Source of the DNA: Syntrophomonadaceae bacterium
Lineage (GTDB): Bacteria; Bacillota; Dethiobacteria; DTU022
Assembly: GCA_007130825.1 (NCBI GenBank)
Contig: SLRT01000044.1
Coordinates: 1 to 32,704 of the forward strand
DNA length: 32,704 nucleotides
Direction of reading: 5' to 3'
The notes under the pieces were generated by a model that saw only the letters and a program-made list of their open reading frames with translations, searched no databases and was not told where the DNA came from. The translations under genes and the position numbers were made by a program. This document shows, piece after piece, positions 24,584-32,552 of this stretch; within the stretch, counting starts at the first letter, position 1; every line of letters begins with the position of its first letter.

Positions 24584-25337
24584 TACCCAAAACCTCCCGG
24601 GCTAAAGAAAGATGGAGTGATGCCCCCTTGCTGCGTGGATCATATTCCAGTATATGCTGACCATAACTGGGCGCTTCACTTAAACGAATATTGCGTGGGA
24701 TAACCGTATTATAAACATAATGCTTAAAATAATTCCGTACCTCTTCGGCCACCTGCTCAGATAATTTAGTGCGTGTATCATACATGGTTAATACTACCCC
24801 TTCAATATTCAGGTTTTCGTTTAGATGCTTGCGAACAAGGTTGATGGTATTCATAAGCTGGCCCAAACCTTCCAGGGCATAGTATTCACATTGAATCGGA
24901 ATCATCACACCATGCGCCGCATTCAAAGCATTTAGAGTAAGCAAACCAAGAGATGGAGGACAATCAATAATTATAAAAGAGTACTCATCAACTAGCGGTT
25001 CCAGTGCCCGTTTTAGTTTTTCTTCACGCGAAACCATTGAAACCAGCTCTATTTCTGCACCAGCCAACTGTATTGTCGCCGGAGCAACCATTAGGTTGTC
25101 CCAACGGGTCGGCACTACTATTTTCTTTAACGACAAATCATCAATCAAAGAGTTATAGATACAATAGCGTATCTCCTGTTTTGCCAGGCCAACACCACTG
25201 GTTGCATTACCCTGGGGATCTATATCAAGAAGCAGGACCCTTGCCCCTCCCTTTGCCAGTGAAGCACTGAGATTAATTGCAGTCGTAGTTTTTCCGACGC
25301 CGCCTTTTTGATTCGCAAGAGCGATTACCCGCGCCAT
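24576..25337 (-). CDS. parA: Chromosome partitioning ATPase ParA (Soj)
   Basis: A deviant-Walker ATPase that works with ParB in origin segregation and influences DnaA. It has MARVIALANQKGGVGKTTTAINL (deviant Walker A with the signature lysine), DIDPQGNATSGVG and IIIDCPPSLGLLTLNAL. It is 253 aa, the standard Soj length. GGAGAG lies about 8 bases before the ATG. It overlaps parB and lies 94 bases after noc. Confidence 0.97.
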   Translation of the reverse strand: MARVIALANQKGGVGKTTTAINLSASLAKGGARVLLLDIDPQGNATSGVGLAKQEIRYCIYNSLIDDLSLKKIVVPTRWDNLMVAPATIQLAGAEIELVSMVSREEKLKRALEPLVDEYSFIIIDCPPSLGLLTLNALNAAHGVMIPIQCEYYALEGLGQLMNTINLVRKHLNENLNIEGVVLTMYDTRTKLSEQVAEEVRNYFKHYVYNTVIPRNIRLSEAPSYGQHILEYDPRSKGASLHLSLAREVLGNE

Positions 25338-25431
25338 TATATGTCTCTCCTATTCATCACTGTTATCGTTTTCCTCTTCAGCTTCGTTGTCACTCAATAT
25401 TATTAGTCGCCGTTCAATGGGGCAATCCTTT

Positions 25432-26289
25432 TCAATTGTTATCCTGTTTCTTGTTTGATTGTAACATTTCCTTTGTCAGCCGTATATTCACTTCAATATA
25501 ATCAGACTCCACTGTTTCATCAACTTCAGGGTAAAATCCCGAACTCTGTATTACCGCCACTGCTTCCCGGATTGTATTTAAAACAATGCGCATGTCTCTG
25601 ATAATCGGTTTTGATCCCTTGATTTTTTCTTTGCCGTCCTTTTCTCCGTTAATCTTGTCAATTCTTTTCTCAGCCTGGCTCACCGTGAGGCCTCTTTGGC
25701 CTATTTCTTCAATAATTTTTAATTGCTGGCCTTCGGAATCAAGCCTGAGCAGAGCGCGAGCATGTCTTTCTGTCAACCCGTATTCCAGTAGTTTTGCCTG
25801 AACAGGTCCTGTCAGCTTGAGCAACCTGATTTTATTGGCGATAGTTGATTGGCTTTTTCCCAAGCGTTGAGCCAAAGTTTCCTGGGTAAAACTGAAGTTC
25901 TTCATCAAACTCACATAACCGCGGGCCTCTTCAATTATGCTCAGGTTCTCCCGCTGCAGATTTTCAATTAAAGCTGTTGTAGCCATGTCATTATCGGATA
26001 ATGTTTTTACTGCAGCCGATATTTTTTTCCAACCAAGCTTACGGCAGGCCAGATACCGCCGCTCCCCGACAACAATCTGATAACCATTTCCAACACGGCG
26101 CACGACTATCGGTTGAATCAAACCGGATGTTTTTATAGATTGGGCGAGTTCGTTAATTTTTTCTTTTGAAATATCCCGACGCGGCTGAAAAGGGTTTGAT
26201 TTAATTCGATCAAGATCAATGGCCAGAACTTTTTCTGTAGCCGGTTCTATTGCAGTCAACGAAATTTGTTCTTTGTGTTTTTCCGTCAT
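25432..26289 (-). CDS. noc: Nucleoid occlusion protein Noc (ParB paralog)
   Basis: Noc blocks division over the nucleoid by binding its own DNA sites and the membrane. The protein has the ParB core (IKSNPFQPRR, GERRYLACRKLG, LIENLQRENLS) and a helix-turn-helix in TQETLAQRLGKSQSTIANKIRLL. The track start at 26355 is upstream of a better ATG at 26289, which has AAAAGGA near it and gives 285 aa, the usual Noc size. Its place before parA, after rsmG, is the standard noc position. The N-terminal stretch MTEKHKEQISL is short; I cannot judge its membrane helix from sequence alone. Confidence 0.9.
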   Translation of the reverse strand: MTEKHKEQISLTAIEPATEKVLAIDLDRIKSNPFQPRRDISKEKINELAQSIKTSGLIQPIVVRRVGNGYQIVVGERRYLACRKLGWKKISAAVKTLSDNDMATTALIENLQRENLSIIEEARGYVSLMKNFSFTQETLAQRLGKSQSTIANKIRLLKLTGPVQAKLLEYGLTERHARALLRLDSEGQQLKIIEEIGQRGLTVSQAEKRIDKINGEKDGKEKIKGSKPIIRDMRIVLNTIREAVAVIQSSGFYPEVDETVESDYIEVNIRLTKEMLQSNKKQDNN

Positions 26290-26390
26290 TACACCAACAT
26301 CCTTTTCAAAATTTCTTACCTTAATATTTTGACAGTATTCTACACTTTCCTTCAAGCATATGATTTGTTTATAAAAAATAATTGTCAGGT

Positions 26391-27113
26391 TTAATTAATA
26401 GGTTTACCAGCCGGCTTTCCACTTCTCCGCGGATACTTTGCAGGTGTGCTTTTAATCTTAATCAATTGATATAGTATTCTGTCTTCTCCGGACGGTAACT
26501 TGTAAAACCATACTTTATCTGCTTTGCCGCCGCAAACATCAATTGCCTTTTCCGCTTCTGCAACTTCTTGCTCGCCCCGCGGCCCTTTATAAAACAAAAC
26601 CCTCCCTCCAACTTTTGCCAGCGGAAGCATAATTTCTGCCAGAACTGCAGCTTCAGCAACAGCTTTACTTAAAACGAGGTCGTATTTTCCCCGGTAATAC
26701 TTATTCTGCCCATAATCTTCTGCTCTACCGTTAAGCATATATACGCGCTCAAGGCCGAGTTTCCCGACTGTCTCTTTTAAAAAATTAATTTTACGCTTGT
26801 TGGAATCCATTAGATATATTATTATTTCAGGCTTACATATTTTTAGCGGAATTCCCGGCAATCCGCCTCCGCTGCCCAGATCAAGGATTTCGCTTTCGGG
26901 GGTAAAAGCGGTTACTTGCAAAGGATATAGCGAATCATATATTTGTTTTTCGATTATTCCTTCCGCAGTCTTTTCTCCTGTTAGTCTTTGTCTCTGCAAT
27001 CCATCCAATAACATTATGGTGTATAGAGTTAGTTGCTCCACCTGGGAAGTTTTAACTTCAAGCTTGAGATTTTTGAGCATTTTCTCCGTTATAACTTTCA
27101 CGTGTCCGGACAT
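26391..27113 (-). CDS. rsmG: 16S rRNA (guanine527-N7)-methyltransferase RsmG
   Basis: Methylates G527 of 16S rRNA with SAM. The SAM motif is ILDLGSGGGLPGIPLKI, followed by YLMDSNKRKINFLKE and GRAED. The track start at 27152 overlaps mnmE; ATG 27113 has GGGG at a fitting distance and gives 240 aa, the family length. It follows mnmE by 23 bases, with no mnmG between. The C-terminal end is basic (YPRRSGKPAGKPIN). Confidence 0.95.
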   Translation of the reverse strand: MSGHVKVITEKMLKNLKLEVKTSQVEQLTLYTIMLLDGLQRQRLTGEKTAEGIIEKQIYDSLYPLQVTAFTPESEILDLGSGGGLPGIPLKICKPEIIIYLMDSNKRKINFLKETVGKLGLERVYMLNGRAEDYGQNKYYRGKYDLVLSKAVAEAAVLAEIMLPLAKVGGRVLFYKGPRGEQEVAEAEKAIDVCGGKADKVWFYKLPSGEDRILYQLIKIKSTPAKYPRRSGKPAGKPIN

Positions 27114-27136
27114 TATAACCCCATTTCTCAAATCCA

Positions 27137-28528
27137 CTATTTCCCCAGGCAAAATTCACTGAATATCTTATCGAGAAGATCTTCATTAATAGTATCACCG
27201 GTTATTTCACCCATTTTACTCCAGGCATTTTGTATTTCCAAGCTGATAATTTCTAAAGGTTGGGTCTCGACGGCCGTTATAGCATTTTCAATATTGATCA
27301 GCGCTTCATTAATAATTTCTTCGTGTCTTAGCGAAACGATCACCGGGTTTTCCATCTCCATATTTGAATCAAATAGACGATCCAACTCCACCGTCACCGC
27401 ATCTTCCAAACGCTTGATCCCCTGACCTTTTATCGCAGCAGTTTCAACTATTTCCGCCCCCGGACAGCAATATTTTATTTGATCCGAAGTTAGTTTTTGT
27501 TCAAGATCGGACTTATTAATGACTACAACCAGGCCCTGATTATGCCGTTTTAGGCTGGCAAGCTCTTCATCTGTATCAGTCCACGGAGCCGAACCGTCAA
27601 TAACCAATATTATTAAACAGGCCTGATCTGCTGCCGAGCGAGACAGATCTATTCCCTGTTTTTCAACTGGATCACAGGTTCCCTGTATCCCGGCGGTATC
27701 AATCAAGCGAATAGGGTAACCTCCAAGGTTCATATATCCTTCTAACAAATCACGCGTAGTCCCGGGTATTTCATGAACTATAGCTCTTTGTTGTTGAAGC
27801 AAAGCATTAAGAAGAGATGATTTTCCTACGTTTGGCTTACCAATTATAGCAACAGAAACCCCTTCCTGGTAGGCGCGGTTTCTTTCCACCCCCTGTATCA
27901 GCATCTGCAATTCTGCTTTTACTTCTTCAAGCCCCCGATCTAATGCAGCATGATCCAAATCATCAGGATCAAATTCATCCGGATAATCAAAAGAAGCCTC
28001 GAGGGGAGCCCTAAGAGTTATTAATTTCTCTCTTAATGCTTCCACCTGATTCATCAATTCACCCTGCAGTCCCCGGGCAGCCATTTTAACCGCTTCTTCG
28101 GAACGGGCCCGAATCATGTTAAGGACTGCTTCGGCCTGGCTGAGATCAATTCTGCCGTTAATAAATGCTCTTTTTGTAAACTCGCCCGGTTCAGCTAAAC
28201 GGGCGCCGGCTTCCAAAACCAGTTTTTGAATAGAACGTAGGGTATAGACTCCGCTGTGACAATTGATTTCAACTATATCTTCGCGCGTATAAGTATTTGG
28301 AGCAGACATAAAAGCAACCAATACTTCATCAATCAAATTCTTCTGAAAGTCCTTAATATACCCGTAGTATAAATATCGCGGTTTAGGATATCCGGATTGA
28401 TTTTTTTTGCTACAAGCAAAAACTCGGTCGACAATAGCAAAAGCACAAGGACCGCTTAGGCGAACTATCCCTATTCCGCCTTCACCAAGTGGAGTACTGA
28501 TTGCAGCAATGGTCTCATTTTCCCTCAC
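27137..28528 (-). CDS. mnmE: tRNA modification GTPase MnmE (TrmE)
   Basis: With MnmG, MnmE installs the carboxymethylaminomethyl group on U34 of several tRNAs. The N-terminal domain (1-120) includes GIGIVRLSG and the THF-binding region. The inserted G domain (about 220-380) has GKPNVGKSS (P-loop), DTAG (277-280) and NKSD (338-341). The C-terminus ends FCLGK, the catalytic Cys motif (C460). It is 463 aa. The start is GTG with GAGGT about 7 bases before. The gene is preceded by a terminator for the jag operon. Confidence 0.97.
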   Translation of the reverse strand: MRENETIAAISTPLGEGGIGIVRLSGPCAFAIVDRVFACSKKNQSGYPKPRYLYYGYIKDFQKNLIDEVLVAFMSAPNTYTREDIVEINCHSGVYTLRSIQKLVLEAGARLAEPGEFTKRAFINGRIDLSQAEAVLNMIRARSEEAVKMAARGLQGELMNQVEALREKLITLRAPLEASFDYPDEFDPDDLDHAALDRGLEEVKAELQMLIQGVERNRAYQEGVSVAIIGKPNVGKSSLLNALLQQQRAIVHEIPGTTRDLLEGYMNLGGYPIRLIDTAGIQGTCDPVEKQGIDLSRSAADQACLIILVIDGSAPWTDTDEELASLKRHNQGLVVVINKSDLEQKLTSDQIKYCCPGAEIVETAAIKGQGIKRLEDAVTVELDRLFDSNMEMENPVIVSLRHEEIINEALINIENAITAVETQPLEIISLEIQNAWSKMGEITGDTINEDLLDKIFSEFCLGK

Positions 28529-28558
28529 AGCGAAACCTCATTTCTTAATTTGTTTCAT

Positions 28559-28584
28559 TAAAAAACCGCCCCGTTTTGGGGCGG
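28559..28584 (-). terminator. Intrinsic terminator after jag
   Basis: CCGCCCC and GGGGCGG form a 7-bp GC stem with a 5-base loop, followed by TTTTTT on the minus strand, between the jag stop and the mnmE GTG. It ends the rpmH-rnpA-yidD-yidC-jag transcript. Confidence 0.88.
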
Positions 28585-28599
28585 CGCCTGAAATTTTGT

Positions 28600-29220
28600 T
28601 TAACGTGGAACAATTATTACTTTCCGGTAAGGCTCTTCCCCGGTACTGCCTGTATAAATACCCGGATAATTTTGCAAGGCAAGATGTATAATCCTTCTTT
28701 CCTGGGGGGTCATCGGTTCAAGCGCCTTCTCACATCCTTCTTCAACCACTTTTCGAGCTACATTTTTTGCAAGCTGTATCAATGTTTTCTCGCGTCTGGA
28801 CCTGTAATTCTCAACATCTAGAACAATCATTTTTTTCAGTTCAGAATATTGCCTTCTGACAATCACTCCCAACAAGTATTGCAGGTCACTGAGGGTTCGT
28901 CCCCGTCGTCCGATTAACGCACCTACATCACTACCATATATTTCAGCTTTTAGTTTTTCTTCATCTTCTGTAACGATTACCCTGCCTTCAATTTTCATGT
29001 ATCTCAGCAATTCTTCCAGGTATGTTTCAACAAATTCAACGGGGGTTTTAACCGGACGTACATGAACCCGGGCATTTCTTCCGCCAAGTATGCCAAATAT
29101 ACCCTGGTTCGGTTCCTCTTTCACTTCGACTATCGCATTGTCTTTTTTTATGCCAAGAGATGTAAGGGCTTTTTCAACAGCTTCCTCTAATGTTCTGCCT
29201 GTTGCTTCACATTCATTCAT
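28600..29220 (-). CDS. jag: Jag/KhpB RNA-binding protein
   Basis: An RNA-binding protein linked to elongation and division. It has an N-terminal Jag-N domain (about 1-50, EATGRTLEEAVEKAL), a KH domain (about 85-150, IGRRGRTLSDLQYLLG) and an R3H domain (about 155-205, with PMTPQERRIIHLALQ). It is 206 aa. Its ATG overlaps the yidC stop (ATGA), and the yidC-jag pair is widely conserved. The last codons ending VPR also form a near-parS sequence (see findings). Confidence 0.94.
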   Translation of the reverse strand: MNECEATGRTLEEAVEKALTSLGIKKDNAIVEVKEEPNQGIFGILGGRNARVHVRPVKTPVEFVETYLEELLRYMKIEGRVIVTEDEEKLKAEIYGSDVGALIGRRGRTLSDLQYLLGVIVRRQYSELKKMIVLDVENYRSRREKTLIQLAKNVARKVVEEGCEKALEPMTPQERRIIHLALQNYPGIYTGSTGEEPYRKVIIVPR

Positions 29221-30119
29221 TTTTTACCCTTCCCTTTTTTCTTCTTCTTTGTTTTTCCATCCTTCAGGGCAGTCTTTTTGTCGCTGCTTCTTGCTGTCTT
29301 TTGTTCACTGCTTCCCGTTGTTATGTTTTCAACCGCGTTTACCTCTTTAGTTTTAACGTCTTGCTGATCCTTGGGTTGTGTTATCACAACCTCTTCCCCT
29401 TTTAGTCTTTCCAAATAATTTATAAACTTGTGCTGTGCTAATGAAAAAACATTATTCATAGTCCAATATATAACCAGGCCAATTGGAAAGCTGAAACTAA
29501 AGACAGTAATCATTCCCGGCATTAAGTAAAGCATCATTTTCTGACTGCTATCAGCAGGCATAGACATCTTTGAGTATAAATAAGTTGTTGCCCCGGCGAT
29601 AATGGGAAACAGGTAATATATGCCATAATCAGCAAAATTTACTGTTAATTGGTTAAGTATTGTATGTTCAGCTTCACCATATATTATGGTGGGCAGGTAC
29701 GTCAAATTAACAAATTCTGCAGACTGAAATAAATATGGACTAAAAACATCACCCCTGCCTTCAACTATTGTTTTGATTATGTCAGGTTCTCTTAGCAATC
29801 TGAAGATCCCGATCAAAAATGGAAACTGGACTAACAACGGCAGGCACCCGGCCAGCGGGTTCATATTATTTTCCTTCATAAATTCGCTCACTGCCTGGTT
29901 CTGCTTTTGTTTATCATCTTTATACTTTTGCTGTATTTTCTTCAATTCCGGTTGCAACTTTTGCATTCTTTTAGTGCTTTGTATCTGCTTGTTGTTTAAA
30001 GGATAAGTTATTAACTTAACCATCAAGGTGAGAATTATTATCGCTACTCCGAAGTTCGGCACATAGCTATATATAAAACCAATTATTTCGCCGAAAATTT
30101 GAGCTATATTTTCTATCAT
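29217..30119 (-). CDS. yidC: Membrane protein insertase YidC (SpoIIIJ type)
   Basis: Inserts membrane proteins, alone or with SecYEG. It has the Oxa1/YidC pattern: membrane segments at about 24-44, 105-118, 170-186 and 205-230, and a cytoplasmic helical hairpin rich in Lys/Gln (about 50-90). The hydrophilic-groove residue, usually Arg in this family, appears to be Lys here (LMVKLITYPL); Lys is also known in some homologs. A basic tail ends KKKKKGKGKK and may bind the ribosome. It is 300 aa. It lies 22 bases after yidD. Confidence 0.94.
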   Translation of the reverse strand: MIENIAQIFGEIIGFIYSYVPNFGVAIIILTLMVKLITYPLNNKQIQSTKRMQKLQPELKKIQQKYKDDKQKQNQAVSEFMKENNMNPLAGCLPLLVQFPFLIGIFRLLREPDIIKTIVEGRGDVFSPYLFQSAEFVNLTYLPTIIYGEAEHTILNQLTVNFADYGIYYLFPIIAGATTYLYSKMSMPADSSQKMMLYLMPGMITVFSFSFPIGLVIYWTMNNVFSLAQHKFINYLERLKGEEVVITQPKDQQDVKTKEVNAVENITTGSSEQKTARSSDKKTALKDGKTKKKKKGKGKK

Positions 30120-30141
30120 TTATTTTCCACCTTCCATTATA

Positions 30142-30405
30142 TTACTCTACAGGGTGATAACCGCCCGGATTAAACGGGTGACATTTTAATACCCTTTTTA
30201 TACCCATAATCAGACCTTTACAAAAGCCATACTTTGATACTGCCTCATAAGTGTACTGTGAGCAAGAAGGATAAAATCGGCACACCTGCGGTTTTAGAGG
30301 AGAAATAAACAGCCCGTAAAACCTGATCAGCGCCAGGCACGCTATGGTTACCGGTCGCTCTGCTGCCTTAAAGCCTTTTTCTGCAGCAACTTTCCTTTCC
30401 GGCAT
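30142..30405 (-). CDS. yidD: Membrane protein insertion efficiency factor YidD
   Basis: A small membrane-linked factor that helps insertion. It has the conserved block [33 protein letters not shown], three Cys in all, and [19 protein letters not shown]. The 87-aa ORF starts at ATG 30405, preceded by AAGGAG at 11 bases. This overlaps rnpA by 58 bases; no later ATG, GTG or TTG lies before the conserved core, so the overlap seems real. Confidence 0.9.
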   Translation of the reverse strand: MPERKVAAEKGFKAAERPVTIACLALIRFYGLFISPLKPQVCRFYPSCSQYTYEAVSKYGFCKGLIMGIKRVLKCHPFNPGGYHPVE

Positions 30406-30722
30406 AGATCAAACAACTCCTTACATGCTTCTTGAAAAGAAACATCTACTGCCGGCTTTCGTGCAATCAAAATAAAATCATATCCTTTATGCAAATTAAC
30501 TTCAATTTTATAAAAAGCTTCTCTGTAGATTCTTTTGATCTTATTCCGTACTACACTTTTTCCAACTTTTTTGCTGATTGAAAAACCAATACGATTAATA
30601 TTTTTTCCGTTTGGGCAGTAATAAAGGACGATATTTCTAGATACCACCGTCCTGCCCTTTCTGTAGACCCTTTTAAATTCCCAGTTTTTCTTAAGCCTCA
30701 AAGATGCCTTTTGACCTTTCAA
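30348..30722 (-). CDS. rnpA: Ribonuclease P protein component
   Basis: The protein subunit of RNase P, which matures the 5' ends of tRNA. The core is [19 protein letters not shown], with the RNR-like motif [18 protein letters not shown]. The track start is TTG 30722, overlapping the rpmH stop (TTGA). A second TTG at 30701, seven codons in, has AAAAGG at 5 bases and begins MRLKKNWEF, so it may be the true start; no ATG or GTG is available. It is 124 aa from the first start. Confidence 0.95.
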   Translation of the reverse strand: MKGQKASLRLKKNWEFKRVYRKGRTVVSRNIVLYYCPNGKNINRIGFSISKKVGKSVVRNKIKRIYREAFYKIEVNLHKGYDFILIARKPAVDVSFQEACKELFDLCRKGKLLQKKALRQQSDR

Positions 30723-30853
30723 GCGCTTATTTTGTTTCTCATTTTCTTTCTTCTGTTTCTTACAACCTTTCTTCCGCCTTTAGTACTCATTCTTTTCAGA
30801 AAGCCGTGCACTCTTTTACGTTTTCTTTTTTTGGGCTGATATGTTCTTTTCAT
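30719..30853 (-). CDS. rpmH: 50S ribosomal protein L34
   Basis: This 44-aa gene is too short for the ORF track. Translation of the minus strand from ATG 30853 gives [18 protein letters not shown] and then [19 protein letters not shown], the universal L34 sequence, ending in Lys/Asn-rich ISA. AAGGG lies about 6 bases before the ATG. Its TGA overlaps the TTG of rnpA. It leads the operon to jag under a strong promoter. Confidence 0.98.
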   Translation of the reverse strand: MKRTYQPKKRKRKRVHGFLKRMSTKGGRKVVRNRRKKMRNKISA

Positions 30854-30890
30854 TATTATCCCTTCATTTTAGCATTCAGAATCAAAGGAA

Positions 30891-30920
30891 ATTATACAGC
30901 AACGCAGGTAAACGTGTCAA
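30891..30920 (-). promoter_or_regulatory. Promoter of rpmH-rnpA-yidD-yidC-jag
   Basis: A perfect TTGACA and a perfect TATAAT are separated by 18 bases on the minus strand, about 40 bases before rpmH. It is the strongest promoter seen in the window. Confidence 0.85.
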
Positions 30921-31014
30921 GGCAACCATCTTACAAATAAGATAATATCTAAAGTTTGCAGCTAAATAACTTTGCTTTTATTTTAATTTTCGGCCTCTCT
31001 TTTTGTTCTTATCT

Positions 31015-31043
31015 TTGCAGTTACTGTGGATATCTGTTAATAT
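31015..31043 (+). promoter_or_regulatory. dnaA promoter
   Basis: TTGCAG, 17 bases, TAATAT on the plus strand. The DnaA-box-like TGTGGATAT (31025-31033, one mismatch) lies in the spacer, which fits autorepression by DnaA. Confidence 0.65.
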
Positions 31044-31080
31044 ATTGCACACAGCAAGAAACATGCATTACTGAACAGAG

Positions 31081-31089
31081 TTATTCACA
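31081..31089 (+). promoter_or_regulatory. DnaA box (exact TTATTCACA)
   Basis: Exact match to TTATNCACA on the plus strand, 72 bases before the dnaA start. Confidence 0.85.
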
Positions 31090-31114
31090 TTTATTGTTAA
31101 TAACTTCTCTTTTA

Positions 31115-31123
31115 TGTGAATAA
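31115..31123 (-). promoter_or_regulatory. DnaA box (exact TTATTCACA, reverse)
   Basis: TGTGAATAA on the plus strand is TTATTCACA in reverse. With the box at 31081 it makes an inverted pair about 34 bases apart. Confidence 0.85.
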
Positions 31124-31160
31124 CCTTATTAACTCTTGCTCTTTTGGGGAGGCTTAAGCA

Positions 31161-32552
31161 ATGAACAGTCACCTAAATGAAATATGGCAGCTTATCATTT
31201 CTGAACTGAGCAAGGAATTGAACAAGCCCAGCTTTGAAACATGGTTCAATCTGACCAAACCTTTATCTTTTGATAATAACTGCCTTGTAATCGAGGTCCC
31301 CAATGATTTTACCAAGGAATGGTTTGAAACACGATACAGCAACCAAATAGTTAGGGCAATGAAAGAAATTACAAAAGAAGATTACAAAGTCAGTTTTGTT
31401 ATTGCTCCCGAGTTTGATGATAAAGAGCAAAGTGCTCTGCAAACAGATAATTTCGAACAAACCAGGACTCTTCCCCCTGATCGCCTGCCCTTCCGTCAGG
31501 GTGACGATGATTTAAAAAACAAGTACATAGCCAGTTTCAATCCACGTTATACTTTTGATTCTTTCGTTGTCGGTGCCTGCAATCGTCTTTCGCATGCTGC
31601 CTCCCAGGCAGTTGCCGAAAGCCCGGCCAGAGCATACAATCCTCTTTTTATCTATGGCGGTGTCGGCCTGGGTAAAACACACCTTCTTCATGCTATCGGC
31701 CAATACACCCTTATAAAACAAGGGTTTTCAAGGGTTTTTTATTTTTCATCAGAAAAATTTACTAATGAATTCATTAATGCAATCCGTGACAACAAAACCC
31801 TTGAATTCAGAAATAAATACCGTACCATGGATATATTGTTGATTGATGATGTGCAGTTTTTAGCCGGCAAAGAACAAACCCAGGAAGAATTTTTTCACAC
31901 CTTTAATGCTCTTCACGATAATAACAGGCAGATAATCATTTCCAGCGACCGTCCTCCAAAAGAAATTCCTACTTTAGAAGATCGCTTGCGTTCACGTTTT
32001 GAATGGGGATTGATAACCGATCTGCAAACACCTGATTTAGAAACAAGAACGGCAATTTTAAGGAAAAAAGCCCTTTCCGATGGTATAGACATTCCAGATC
32101 AAGTAATCCAGTATATTGCCGAAAAAATTGTCACCAACATCCGGGAATTAGAAGGCGCACTAATCCGCATTATAGCATATGCTTCGCTTTCCGACACTCC
32201 TGTAACCCTGGAATTGACCGAAGCAGCATTACAAGACATTATTTTTACCCGCAAAAAACATATAACTATCAATACTATTATTGAAGCAACAGCAGAATGT
32301 TTTAATATTCAACCGGCAGAAATTAGATCAAAAAAACGAACTCAGAATATTGCCCTGACCAGGCAAGTGGCCATGTACCTCTGCCGTATGCTTACCGATT
32401 TATCTTTACCAAAAATTGGAGAAGAATTTGGGGGAAGAGATCACACCACTGTTTTACATGCCTTTAATAAAATAGAGGTCATGGTAACCAATGATAGAGA
32501 TTTTAAGCACCGTCTTGAATTAATTAAGAATAGTATACTGGATAATTCCTGA
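31161..32552 (+). CDS. dnaA: Chromosomal replication initiator DnaA
   Basis: The AAA+ initiator that binds DnaA boxes and opens the origin. Domain I (1-85, partner contacts), a short linker II (about 86-125), and domain III with YGGVGLGKTH (Walker A, 165-174) and LLIDDVQFLAGK (Walker B, 226-237). Domain IV has the DNA-binding signature EEFGGRDHTTVLHAF (421-435). It is 463 aa, a normal clostridial length. GGGGAGG precedes the ATG. It is the only plus-strand gene in the window. dnaN, usually next, lies beyond the edge. Confidence 0.98.
   Translation: MNSHLNEIWQLIISELSKELNKPSFETWFNLTKPLSFDNNCLVIEVPNDFTKEWFETRYSNQIVRAMKEITKEDYKVSFVIAPEFDDKEQSALQTDNFEQTRTLPPDRLPFRQGDDDLKNKYIASFNPRYTFDSFVVGACNRLSHAASQAVAESPARAYNPLFIYGGVGLGKTHLLHAIGQYTLIKQGFSRVFYFSSEKFTNEFINAIRDNKTLEFRNKYRTMDILLIDDVQFLAGKEQTQEEFFHTFNALHDNNRQIIISSDRPPKEIPTLEDRLRSRFEWGLITDLQTPDLETRTAILRKKALSDGIDIPDQVIQYIAEKIVTNIRELEGALIRIIAYASLSDTPVTLELTEAALQDIIFTRKKHITINTIIEATAECFNIQPAEIRSKKRTQNIALTRQVAMYLCRMLTDLSLPKIGEEFGGRDHTTVLHAFNKIEVMVTNDRDFKHRLELIKNSILDNS

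Larger units (their letters stand above)
30854..31160. other. oriC: oriC region, upstream part (rpmH-dnaA interval)
   Basis: This 307-base AT-rich interval between divergent rpmH and dnaA has at least two exact DnaA boxes in opposite directions and a one-mismatch box inside the dnaA promoter. Its right half is very AT-rich, as expected for strand opening. An inverted repeat, ATCTTACAAATAAGAT, sits at 30928-30943. It holds both promoters and no gene. Confidence 0.85.

Noticed and set aside
25338-25431. Acidic micro-ORF (ends EAEEENDNSDE) between noc and parA
   Set aside because: No ATG, GTG or TTG start with a fitting ribosome site; the open frame runs back into noc.
27090-27112. CACGTG core at the rsmG start as a second parS
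   Set aside because: The arms do not match outside TTTCACGTG on one side, and the bases encode the start of RsmG.
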